DNA of 64,000 nucleotides from Halococcus qingdaonensis (GTDB lineage Archaea; Halobacteriota; Halobacteria; Halobacteriales; Halococcaceae): NCBI RefSeq assembly GCF_024508235.1, contig NZ_CP101943.1, positions 62,001-126,000 of the forward strand, in the 5' to 3' direction. Shown here piece after piece: positions 52,384 to 60,589 of the stretch; position 1 is the first letter of the stretch, and each line of letters starts with the position of its first letter. The notes under the pieces are model-generated. The model had not been told where the DNA came from. It made no database searches and was given only the letters and a program-made list of their open reading frames with translations. Made by a program: the position numbers and the translations under genes.

Positions 52384-52650
52384 ATGGCGACGAGACAACT
52401 ACAGATGGTAAATGAGGATCATCAACCGAGCAAGTCCGAAGAGCGAGTCTTGGAATTTCTGCTCGAAGGGCGTGACGAGGGCTGTCCGTGGGGGCGCGCG
52501 AATCCAAAACTCATTCGCGAACACACAGGGATGAGCAAAAGCACGGTCGAGTATGCGCTGCGGACGCTTCGGACGGCCGGGTGGGTTCGCAACCCTGCCG
52601 AGGGAATTTACGAATACAATGAAGACCCACGGGAGAACAAAGACGGCTGA
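52384..52650 (+). CDS. Winged-helix regulator divergent from the RAMP operon
   Basis: An 88-residue protein. PKLIREHTGMSKSTVEYALR (about 40-59) then TLRTAGWVRNPAEGIYEY make a MarR/PadR-like winged helix. The first 30 residues (HQPSKSEERVLEFLLEGRDE) form the first helix. Divergent transcription and the A/T-rich gap 52300-52383 with tatag repeats suggest it represses the RAMP operon and itself. Confidence 0.7.
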   Translation: MATRQLQMVNEDHQPSKSEERVLEFLLEGRDEGCPWGRANPKLIREHTGMSKSTVEYALRTLRTAGWVRNPAEGIYEYNEDPRENKDG

Positions 52651-52746
52651 GCTTAGAGTGTAGGCGGTGGTAGTGTTCAGCTTAGCTGCGTTTCTAGTTT
52701 TCTAGTCAACAAGAACGATCACTGTCTATTGGTTTCGTTTGTAGAA

Positions 52747-53435
52747 TCAGTCATTCTCCGATGTTCTGGGTAGTTCACCGATATACCGCTCGCGGTTGTT
52801 GGCGATCTTTCTCACTGTCGAGCGTGCGATGCCCGTTCGGCGCGCGAGCCCGCGTTTGCTCGCACCCTTATCGAGTTCATCGAGGATCACGACGGCCGCC
52901 TCATAGTCGTCGTTGGGCGTCAGATATCCTTCTGGACCCACATCGAAGCCAAACGGCGGGCGACCGTGCCACTTGCCCTGTTCGCGGCTCGCGGCGATGC
53001 CTTCGGTGATGTTGTCGCGTTTGATCTCGGCTTCGAGCTCCGCGAACGTCGCGGCCACGGTCAAGAACGCGCGCGCGTGTCGGGGTCGCGGTCGCCGGGA
53101 TCGAGGTAGATGCCCATATCGAGGATGTGGAGCGCGACTTCGTTTTCGTCGACGATTCGTTCGACGGTCGCGGCGAAGTCTCGTACTGACCGCGAGAGAC
53201 GTGAAACCTCCGAGGCAATCACGCGCTCGACGTCACCGTCTTCGATGGCTTCCATCAACTCTCGGTACCCGTCTCGGTCGGTGTCGGTGCCGGTCTGCTT
53301 GTCGGAATACACTTCGATAACGGAGGGTTCGACACCGAGACGGTCGGTGGCGTACTCGCTGGTGCGCTGACGTTGGCGTGCAAGATTTTGGTCGGTGGTG
53401 CTGACGCGACAGTAGAGGGCGGTTTTCGGGGTCAT
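52747..53435 (-). pseudogene. Serine recombinase (resolvase family), frame broken in a CG repeat
   Basis: The N-terminal catalytic domain (YCRVSTTDQNLARQRQ with the nucleophile Ser12, then SEVSRLSRSVRDF) stops early at 53061. The rest (VAATFAELEAEIKRDNITEG, PPFGFDVGPEGYLTPN and an HTH end GLARRTGIARSTVRKIANNR) continues in another frame. The frames meet at a run of five CG dinucleotides (53068-53077); four units would restore GDRDPDTRAFLTVAATFAE. This is either decay or reversible slippage. Confidence 0.8.
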
Positions 53436-53935
53436 CTGGAGGTACTTTGTGCACCCCCGGTGTTGACTTAAAGATATCCACCTTTACGCCAGTCTGGCGA
53501 GAAACTATAGTTTTTGACCATGCCACTAAGCAGCAATTTGGTTCTTATTTTCGAATCGAACGGCCTGATTCGCTGACTCATGCTGATCCCGCCTGTGCCG
53601 CAGCGAGCCATCTTTTCTCCAGGGTGGAGAGAACCGTTCTCTTCTTTCCCACCTATTCTGGCTTGCTCCCCCGCTCAGAATGGTCCACCGGTAGCCAGGA
53701 GATACTTCCAGAGAGGCTTAAACCGCATATAGCAATACATTTTGGTTGGCTCGTCAATATATTGTTTGTGGGTTTGTGGCGACGGAGCAATCATTGAATG
53801 GTCGTCATTTCTTCGGCGCGTGAGATGAATCCGATCTCGCCGGCCCCCTGTAATGAAGCACATGGATCATTGCAGCCTGCAACAAACCCGCCCACATTTA
53901 TACACAAAGCACCCGGTAACAAAGACGACTCCAAA
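53436..53935. other. Gap between two recombinase genes
   Basis: About 500 bases without a credible gene. It contains the promoter of the second recombinase (atttatacac, about 53895-53905) and an A/T-rich area (53480-53560). No inverted-repeat resolution site was recognised by eye, though a res or att site would be expected in such a place. Confidence 0.4.
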
Positions 53936-54687
53936 ATGGTCCGCTACGCCACCTACATCCGCGCCTCCACCGACACCCAAGAGACCGTCCACCAGCGCGA
54001 CGCGATCAACAACTGGCTCGACGACCATGACGCCGACCCGAACGACGTCGACCGCTACGCCGACCTCGGCTATTCCGGCTCAGACCCCGGCCGCGAACAG
54101 TTCTCCGAACTCATCGACACGATCGATGCTGGTGAATACGAGTACGTCGTCGTCTGGGAAATCTCGCGGTTGGCCCGCCTCGGTAGCATCTACCAGCGGT
54201 TTTCGAGCGCTGCGAAGACGCCGGAACCACTGTGGCGATTACTGATGGGTGGATCTCCGAAGTACGTCCCGATGGCACTGGGAAGTTGATCGCGGACATC
54301 TCCGCCGCCGTCGCCGAAGAAGAACGCCGACGACTCATCAAGCGCGTTGAGGCCGGTGTCGCTTCCGCACAGGAGCAAGGCAAATGGACCGGACGGGTTC
54401 CCACCGGCTTCCACCATAACGACGACGGCTATCTTCAAGTCCTCCTCGACCCCGACCGCGAAGCTGGTGAGGTCGGCTATCTCGAAGTTCGCCGAGCGCT
54501 GGAGCGCGTCAACGATGACGAGTCCTACCGAGCGGTCGCGCGCGATATGCCGAACCTCACCCGGCAAGGTCTCATGAAAATCGACAAAGATCCCGCCCGA
54601 CGCGGGTGGTATCTTGGAGCCGAAGCCGACGATAAGCGTGTGAGCACTGCGCTCGATGCTTTTGCCGAATCTAGTGAAACACGTTGA
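53936..54687 (+). pseudogene. Second serine recombinase, frame broken in a T run
   Basis: The start MVRYATYIRASTDTQETVHQ has the nucleophile Ser11. The catalytic domain runs to ISRLARLGSIYQRF, then the frame is lost. The other frame continues with VAITDGWISEVRPDGTGKLI and ADISAAVAEEERRRLIKRVE, KWTGRVPTGF and a helix-turn-helix end. One T missing from a short T run (54200-54203) explains the break. A TATA-like atttataca lies 35 bases upstream. Confidence 0.8.
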
Positions 54688-55365
54688 AGGCGAAGCAGTC
54701 AATAAGCCCGTGTAGCGGTGCTCCAACGAGGTTCAACGCTGTACGAACCCGGAGTTCATTGCGTGCGAGCGAGCCGCGCAGGGCGCGGTCGTTCGGCCAC
54801 CTTCGTTCCTCGGCGCTCTTCTGTAGTACAGCGGAACCGAGTCACGGAGGTTAGGGCATCCCACCGACAGTAGTCGTCCATGTCCAAGGAACGCGCTGCG
54901 CTCGGCGGGATGCTTGAGCAACTCGTCGACCTCGGAGTAATAGAGTTCTGCCCCGAGCCGCTCAACGCCATCGTCGAGCGGCGACTCAAGGCTATCTTGA
55001 CCACTCGAACCTGTCCAAACTGTGACGCCGATGCTCTCCACGCTCTCGACGGCTCAACGCGGATCTGGTGTGGGCGCTGTGGCTGGAAAACCACCTATAC
55101 TCGTGGCACACCGTTCTACAGCTCGGAACTCGCCGGGAGCGAGTTCCTCGTCGCCTTCATCCTCTACGCTGATACCCTCCTCAGCATCAATCAGATCGCG
55201 CCGCTGCTCGACCACACTTACAAAACCGTCTTCGACGCGATCAAGAACATGGAAGCTGCGTTCGCTCGCGGCTTCCCCACCGTCTGGGACCGTATAGGTC
55301 ACAGAACCACTGGACCGACACAGGTCGATGAGACCCAGCAGGTTTGCTCGGGATTCAAGGAGCAA

Positions 55366-55400
55366 GACCCACCGCGGGACGGACTGTCCCGCGGCGGGTC
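55366..55400 (+). repeat. 15-bp intragenic inverted repeat (14/15)
   Basis: GACCCACCGCGGGAC / GTCCCGCGGCGGGTC with a 5-base loop, inside the second IS1595-like transposase. One mismatch. Confidence 0.85.
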
Positions 55401-55548
55401 GCCAGAGGGCGGACGGACACGGTGGATGGGAGAACAAGGCGACGAGATGACGCTCGTCGCGGCGTGCCGCGACGTGCTGCGTGTCGTCTTAGCCGAGGAA
55501 GGCTCAGCGTATGATAAGAATCTCGGTCCAGTGATCAAGGTAGCAGGC

Positions 55549-55575
55549 GATCTCTCCCAGCCGTTGGGAGAGATC
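55549..55575 (+). repeat. 11-bp perfect intragenic inverted repeat
   Basis: GATCTCTCCCA / TGGGAGAGATC with a 5-base loop, inside the same transposase gene. Confidence 0.85.
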
Positions 55576-55725
55576 TGGACCGATGAGTTACCGGCCTACC
55601 AGGGCATGGAGTACGATCACCAAACCGTGGTTCATGACGAGCACTACGTCTCAGATGAGGGAATTCATACGAACCAAGCTGAGTGTCTCTGGTCGTTGTT
55701 GCAGCCGTGGCTAGCGAAATTTCGC

Positions 55726-55756
55726 GGCCTGCTCCAAGCAGGGCTTGGAGCAGGCC
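55726..55756 (+). repeat. 14-bp perfect inverted repeat at a frameshift
   Basis: GGCCTGCTCCAAGC / GCTTGGAGCAGGCC with a 3-base loop. The extra C that breaks the transposase frame is the base that completes the left arm. Confidence 0.9.
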
Positions 55757-55970
55757 GCTCGGACCTATGGGTTCCTCCGGTCGTTGAATCTCGTCGGGGC
55801 ACTGATCCATAGCCTCATCGATTGCGTCGCTGTCAATGCATTCCGCTAATCTACACAAGAGCGACCGCAGAAGTACAGAGAAGAACGACTGCGGAAATGG
55901 GATTTCTATAACAGATGGGTTCTCTACGGCATCCACGACGACCTCCCACGTTTGTGAGTTCTTGATGGTC

Positions 55971-57470
55971 TCACCTCTCGGGATCGAATCGTTCGGCCAA
56001 TACCGACAGTAACTCCTGTTCCTCAGTTTCGATACCTCCGGACACGATGACAACAATAAGATATGGAATTGCGAATACGATTGCGGCGACCATCAGCAAT
56101 AAGAATCCGTCGATAGGAAGTATCGCCGAAAGGGAGTACGTGCCGACGGCGATGACCGCTCCCCCCACACAGGGATATACCACGGTCTTTTGGATTGGAT
56201 GAGCCCCGTTAAGCGTATAGAGTTGGTAGGAATAGAGACCATTGAGCATAAAATAAGCGACAGTCGTCGCAATGGCTGCCCCCACGTAGGAATACTCCGG
56301 TATGAGGATAAGGTTCAATACGAAGTTCACCACCGCGACGGCCACATTGTCGAGCATCATGGTTTTCGTTTTTCCAAGGGATGTCAACATATTGCCGTTT
56401 GGACCGACAATCGTGTGCGATAAGAACCCAGTAGAGAGCACGACAAGCGCTACTGCTCCCGTGACGTATTTCGGTCCGAACGTCAATCGGATGATTTCGC
56501 CGGGAAACATGACGAGAAACGCGAACAGCGGAACAGTAAATATGACTATCCATTTCACCGCTAATTGGTACATCCGGCGCATTTCAGTCATCCGTCCGTC
56601 GGAGTGCATCTCAGAAACCACCGGCATGAACACGAATCCAACCGAGCTCTGGACGAGCGTGAGCAGAATGGCAGTCGGATATACCGCGTTGTAGATACCG
56701 ACGACACGAGTTGAGGAGAAGTATCCGAGCATCAGCGTATCGAGGCTGGTGAACACAAGCGAGACCGCCGCAGTAATCATTAGCGGTGCCGAGAACGAAA
56801 GAAGTTCTCGGCGGATGGAGACGGACCGGAGACGTTTCAAAAGAGGTGTGTGTCGAACGAGGTAGTAAACGCCGACCATCCCTGCCAATGCATACGACAG
56901 GACATATGCAGCGGCCATCCCTGTCGCCGCGAACCCGAGCGTGAAGAAGACCGCTATCAATCCGAGACGACTCACAGGGAGCGCGATATTCTGAATATAG
57001 ACTTTTGGGAGCGAGCGCTGATTTCCCCGCATTGCTCCGACCGCGAGCTTTGCGATAGCCGCGAACGGTATTGCCAGCGAGAACAGTCTAATCACCGGCT
57101 TAGTGGCAGGAGCATCAAACACGTCTCGCGCCAAAGGACCCGCTGCGAAGAACAAGACCGCCGTCGCGCCGAGCGATAGTGGAATGACAAATTTAAGCGA
57201 GGCGATCAGAACACTTCGCTTGAATACGTCAGTATCGTCCCGCGGAAGATACCGGCTGACGCCGGTGTCCAATCCAACAAGTGCCATCGTTGAGGCTATC
57301 GTCAATATCGTGAGTCCTATCGAGATTGCTCCGTATCCTCCGCTCGGGAGAAATCGCGCGATCAAGAGTCGCCCGACAAACGAGAGGCCGCGTCCGAGAA
57401 CGAACCCAGCGAAGAGTATTCCACTCTCCTTGAGAATGAGACCGAAGAGGGAATCGAGCGTTTGAGCCAC
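55971..57470 (-). CDS. Polysaccharide flippase (Wzx/MOP superfamily)
   Basis: A 499-residue protein with about 12-14 helices. It starts KESGILFAGFVLGRGLSFVG and contains GYGAISIGLTI and DTGVSRYLPR, usual for archaeal oligosaccharide flippases; the GPNGNMLTSLGKTKTMMLDN loop before the last helices is also typical. It would move lipid-linked glycans across the membrane. The neighbours include a glycosyltransferase and a CDP-glycerol transferase-like gene. Several IS fragments lie between them. Confidence 0.87.
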   Translation of the reverse strand: MAQTLDSLFGLILKESGILFAGFVLGRGLSFVGRLLIARFLPSGGYGAISIGLTILTIASTMALVGLDTGVSRYLPRDDTDVFKRSVLIASLKFVIPLSLGATAVLFFAAGPLARDVFDAPATKPVIRLFSLAIPFAAIAKLAVGAMRGNQRSLPKVYIQNIALPVSRLGLIAVFFTLGFAATGMAAAYVLSYALAGMVGVYYLVRHTPLLKRLRSVSIRRELLSFSAPLMITAAVSLVFTSLDTLMLGYFSSTRVVGIYNAVYPTAILLTLVQSSVGFVFMPVVSEMHSDGRMTEMRRMYQLAVKWIVIFTVPLFAFLVMFPGEIIRLTFGPKYVTGAVALVVLSTGFLSHTIVGPNGNMLTSLGKTKTMMLDNVAVAVVNFVLNLILIPEYSYVGAAIATTVAYFMLNGLYSYQLYTLNGAHPIQKTVVYPCVGGAVIAVGTYSLSAILPIDGFLLLMVAAIVFAIPYLIVVIVSGGIETEEQELLSVLAERFDPER

Positions 57471-57495
57471 GAATCAACTTTCTAACGTTGAAGTA

Positions 57496-57870
57496 TTAGA
57501 CCGCTTCGAAACGCGAATTCAGCACGCTTGCGATAGTAGTAGCTGGTCTGATCTCACGGGAACCCGCTAGCACCGATTGCTTCGGTACCCGAAATGCCCA
57601 CCTGCTTCGTTGATGGCGGAGCAGGCTCCGCAACTCCCGCATTGAGAACTCTCTATCCCAGGTCCAGAATGTAGTGTGATCCGGCGATTTCTCTAGCCCG
57701 TACACATCAAAAATTCCGGGCATCACGTTGAAGTAGCCCTCACAGTGTCGGAGCAGTTTCCCGATTTCCTCGTATTGCAGCAGCATGTCAGTTTTGAGTC
57801 ACTCAGCATACTCACTATCGTCATCTTTGTCGGCGACAGCAGATGTGTCTGGATCGTAATCTGCAGAAGG
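57496..57870 (-). pseudogene. IS5-type (ISH) transposase fragment
   Basis: The readable part includes HTTFWTWDREFSMRELRSLL and, in another frame, remnants matching the DPDVPA...GDSGYAEW region of the intact relative at 60574-61392. The catalytic domain is missing. It sits between the flippase and glycosyltransferase and is a decayed copy. Confidence 0.7.
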
Positions 57871-57925
57871 AAGCGGTGATCAATAGAATATGGAAAAGGA
57901 ACTCCACCTACTTCAGCCGACTAAG

Positions 57926-59011
57926 TTAACAGTGCCTGCTATAGAGTGATGTCATCGAAGAAATAAAATCATTCCCAATCTTCAAATTCGCATTCCTACC
58001 AACAACCTTTTCTAAACCATTATCCCCAAATTGTGCCCTGAGCTGCCTGTTTTCAAGCAGCTCTCGGACATGAGTGCGAGCAATTTCTGTTTCACTAACG
58101 TCAAACAAATATCCAGTCTCATCATGAGTGACTTGTTCTCGCATACCAAATGAATTATTGGCAATAACCGGAAGGGCCGAACTCATTGCTTCCAAAATAA
58201 CATTAGGATAGCTATCGGCATAAGACACATAGAAAAAAACGTCCGAATTAGCATATGACTGGGCAACATCTTTTTGAAACCCGGCCAATGATATTTTTTC
58301 AGATATATTTTCTAAATTTTCCTCCACATAGCTCTCTAGTTGGGTATAATACCTACCACCTCCGACAATCATATACTCCACCCCATTCTTTTCTTCAAGT
58401 ATTGGACGTAGTATTTCAAGACTTCGCTGAACACCAGCGTATTTTTTCCTGAAACCAAGATTAGTGACAGTAGTTATGGTTAGGGAATCATTATTATATG
58501 GCTCAGACCGCTGAATGAAGTTTGAGCTAATCGGCACATTGACCACTTCAATCTTATCGGCTTCGATATTCGCATCTTCACTGATCTCTTTTTTAAGACT
58601 ATCAGAAACTGTAATGACTCCATCTGCATGTTCAAGCACTGAAATAGTAGAAATATAGAATAAATAATAGTATATTGCCGAGAGATATTCTGATTCAGAT
58701 ATCAAATCATCCAATTCAGAACGTTCTACAGTATAAGGATTACCACCTAATCGAAAGATTAGCTGCTTCCTTATCACTTTTGAAAATATATACATAATAA
58801 TAGCAATAGCTCCACCCCCATCAAGTAAGATGATGTCTGTATTCTGTCGCACACTCTTTTTACCACAGATGGCGAGTAATGATAATATACGCTCAAATAA
58901 CCCATTCGAGGAAAGGTCAATATGAAAACCACTTGAAGAAGCAATTCGCAACGGCTCAACCGTATTTTCTGGACGACGATCTGATATCGAGAGTATATTA
59001 ATACTCATCAT
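57926..59011 (-). CDS. Glycosyltransferase family 4-like, AT-rich
   Basis: A 361-residue GT-B enzyme. The C-terminal Rossmann half has LGFRKKYAGVQRSLEILRPI, YMIVGGGRYY, SLAGFQKDVAQSYANSDVFF and the nucleotide-sugar signature VSYADSYPNVILEAMSSALP (E-x7-E type). The N-terminal half is degenerate (LLDGGGAIAIIMYIF). The base composition is distinctly AT-rich compared with its surroundings, and the codon use favours A/T third positions, so it was probably acquired from a different source. A sugar donor cannot be inferred. Confidence 0.83.
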   Translation of the reverse strand: MMSINILSISDRRPENTVEPLRIASSSGFHIDLSSNGLFERILSLLAICGKKSVRQNTDIILLDGGGAIAIIMYIFSKVIRKQLIFRLGGNPYTVERSELDDLISESEYLSAIYYYLFYISTISVLEHADGVITVSDSLKKEISEDANIEADKIEVVNVPISSNFIQRSEPYNNDSLTITTVTNLGFRKKYAGVQRSLEILRPILEEKNGVEYMIVGGGRYYTQLESYVEENLENISEKISLAGFQKDVAQSYANSDVFFYVSYADSYPNVILEAMSSALPVIANNSFGMREQVTHDETGYLFDVSETEIARTHVRELLENRQLRAQFGDNGLEKVVGRNANLKIGNDFISSMTSLYSRHC

Positions 59012-59329
59012 TCATGTGAAGATATTATCGTTTCAGTACTGGTGTTGGGATAAAAGTTCCAACCAAGAAGCATTAGGTGCATAGATACGAGTTGCTGTGT
59101 TGTCTACAAATGAATTTCGGAAGCAGGATCCAAGTTGCAGAGGTATTGATAATTCCGATTCGACTATTTAAATTGCCCTCCGAGAGTCGACTGTCCGAGA
59201 GTTTGTTCATAACAATTGGCGAGCAGAGCAGAGAGTACACTGGCAATTCGGTCTCCAGTATTCAGTCATACCCAGCGAATGTGACGGAAGACACACCGAT
59301 TCCGAGACGGAGAAGGCGGTGGCGCAGAA
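59012..59329. other. Gap without genes upstream of the MITE
   Basis: About 320 bases without a credible gene. It may hold the promoter of the AT-rich glycosyltransferase. A 15-base segment (ggcggtggcgcagaa, 59315-59329) occurs again at 59838-59852. Confidence 0.4.
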
Positions 59330-59675
59330 TCAGTACCTCACAAAGCCATCTTTCTGATATTACCGTAATTTGCCCGATGTTTACTGTAACGGTGCAGTCG
59401 TGCGGTTTTGACGCCTATTCGGCGAGTCGTTGAGCGAGAAGTTGAGCCAGAGCTGCTTCATCGTGTTCAAGTGCGATTGCTGACGCGGTCGCAACCGCGT
59501 CGGCGATGCTGTCACAATCGTACTCGATCATGACCTCAGTTACCTGTTCAAAGACCTCATCAGGAACTGTGATCGCGTTGTAGCCTTCTGGAGGCATACC
59601 TCGTTCTCCGCTCAATTACAGTAAAAGCGTGGCGATTTACGGTAATATCAGTGATCTAGCTTTGTGAGGTACTGA
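59330..59675. mobile_element. MITE-like element with 60-bp inverted ends
   Basis: A 346-bp unit. The ends share three perfect inverted blocks at equal spacing: TCAGTACCTCACAAAGC (59330-59346) with 59659-59675; GATATTACCGTAA (59356-59368) with 59637-59649; and TTTACTGTAA (59380-59389) with 59616-59625. The gaps between blocks are 9 and 11 bases on both sides. GAA flanks both ends, possibly a 3-base duplication. It carries a small ORF and no transposase. A solo end occurs at 23528-23542. Confidence 0.75.
59415..59597 (-). CDS. Small acidic ORF inside the MITE
   Basis: 60 residues from the ATG (MPPEGYNAITVPDEVFEQVT, then EVMIEYDCDSIADAVATASA and IALEHDEAALAQLLAQRLAE). The start resembles short CopG/antitoxin-like proteins (AITVPDEV), though no full fold is clear. 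A TTG six codons upstream is also possible. One inverted block of the element (59616-59625) lies just upstream. Confidence 0.5.
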   Translation of the reverse strand: MPPEGYNAITVPDEVFEQVTEVMIEYDCDSIADAVATASAIALEHDEAALAQLLAQRLAE

Positions 59676-60006
59676 GAATGGTTCTCATAGCGTGATGGTT
59701 GGACTGGCGATGTCGTTGTCTCGTTGGTGATTCGTGAGTGCAACAGCGAGCCGAAGACACAGTGCCAAGAAGACGTGAGATTCGACTCTGACTCGGCCTC
59801 GGACCCGTGGGGTCCCGAGGCCGAGATCCTTACAGACGGCGGTGGCGCAGAAGTCTTCACATGGATTGCGGTAGGACGGATCTGACGTGTCTACCTCCAA
59901 ATCCATCCTACCGGATAACGCGACGGGCGAACAGGTCTTCAAAGCACTGGAGACTGAGACAGCAGCGCTTTTCGAACACCTCGATCTCTCGTTTCTCGTC
60001 AGCTAT

Positions 60007-60043
60007 CCCGTGTTCGCCCTCGATCCGAGGGGGCGAACACGGG
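60007..60043 (+). repeat. 13-bp perfect intragenic inverted repeat
   Basis: CCCGTGTTCGCCC / GGGCGAACACGGG with an 11-base loop, inside the truncated IS5-like transposase. Confidence 0.85.
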
Positions 60044-60249
60044 TTCACCGGCCCCCGGAGCTCCTGAAAGGTCTCCTTCACTGCTTCTACCATGATATCT
60101 ACGGTCCGCGTCCAATGGCCCGAGAACTCCATAACGAGGATGTCTGGCGGCAATGTGGATTCACGCGTCCGCCGGGACGGCGGACGCTTGAGCGATTCAT
60201 CACTGACTTCGCGCTCGTTGCCGAGGACGTGTTCATCACGTTGGTTCAC

Positions 60250-60282
60250 GAGCTTGCCGAGCAGGTTCCGCTCGGCAAGCTC
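60250..60282 (+). repeat. 13-bp perfect intragenic inverted repeat
   Basis: GAGCTTGCCGAGC / GCTCGGCAAGCTC with a 7-base loop. It lies just before the first catalytic Asp codon of the transposase. Confidence 0.85.
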
Positions 60283-60375
60283 TATCGGATCGATGGTACC
60301 GATATCCCTGTCGACCAGCAGGATGATGATGCTGAGTGGAACTACGATCACGCTGAAGATGACTTGCCCTGTTGA

Positions 60376-60573
60376 ACGCAAGACAGCGGCGGGGTGGGGT
60401 CAGTAGACCGCTACTCCACAGCGAGAAACGCACGATCCTCCGATCAGAAGATGCAGTAGCTGTCGCCGATGACGTTCTGTGAACACCCAGAAGAGCATCA
60501 TCTTCGGACTTCTCTTGGTGATGACGGCGATGCCTCTGACCAATACGCTGGAGAAAGAGAGCAGGCGGCGAGC
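60376..60573. other. Debris between two IS copies
   Basis: About 200 bases without an intact gene. It may contain leftovers of the truncated transposase and the left end of the next IS. No inverted ends were recognised. Confidence 0.35.
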
Positions 60574-60589
60574 CTAACTCGCCGCCTGC
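60561..60589 (-). terminator. Hairpin across the stop codon of the IS5-type transposase
   Basis: GCAGGCGGCGAG / CTCGCCGCCTGC, 12 bp, with the loop cctaa containing the stop codon (TAG at 60574-60576 on the minus strand). It could shield the 3' end of the mRNA. Confidence 0.5.

Larger units (their letters stand above)
54880..55849 (+). pseudogene. IS1595-like transposase, frameshifted inside a palindrome
   Basis: The first frame has a zinc ribbon (RTCPNCDADALHALDGSTRI, WCGRCGW), then the catalytic region (TQVDETQQVCSGFKEQ; IWTDELPAYQG; HTNQAECLWSLLQPWLAKFR). At 55726 the frame is lost. Deleting one C from CTGCTCC restores GLSKQGLEQAARTYGFLRSL and NLVGALIHSLIDCVAVNAFR with a stop at 55847-55849. 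The inserted C makes a 14-bp inverted repeat perfect. Confidence 0.85.
54814..55863 (+). mobile_element. IS1595-like insertion sequence 2
   Basis: Inverted ends are seen at 54814-54834 (cgctcttctgtagtacagcgg) and 55843-55863, which match at 17 of 21 positions. No target duplication is visible, so one flank may have been rearranged. The element carries one transposase gene and three long intragenic inverted repeats. Confidence 0.72.
59887..60375 (+). pseudogene. Truncated IS5-like transposase
   Basis: From GTG, 162 residues: TGEQVFKALETETAALFEHL, RPPELLKGLLHCFYHDIYGP, FTRPPGRRTLERFITDFALV and YRIDGTDIPVDQQDDDAEWN (the first catalytic Asp in the RIDGTDIPV region). It ends at a premature stop; what follows to 60570 shows no clear continuation. 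Three intragenic inverted repeats (13, 9 and 13 bp) are present. Confidence 0.7.

Noticed and set aside
48800-52400. A CRISPR array near the RAMP operon
   Set aside because: No direct repeats with regular spacers are visible in the operon or its flanks; the proteins must use another RNA source, or none.
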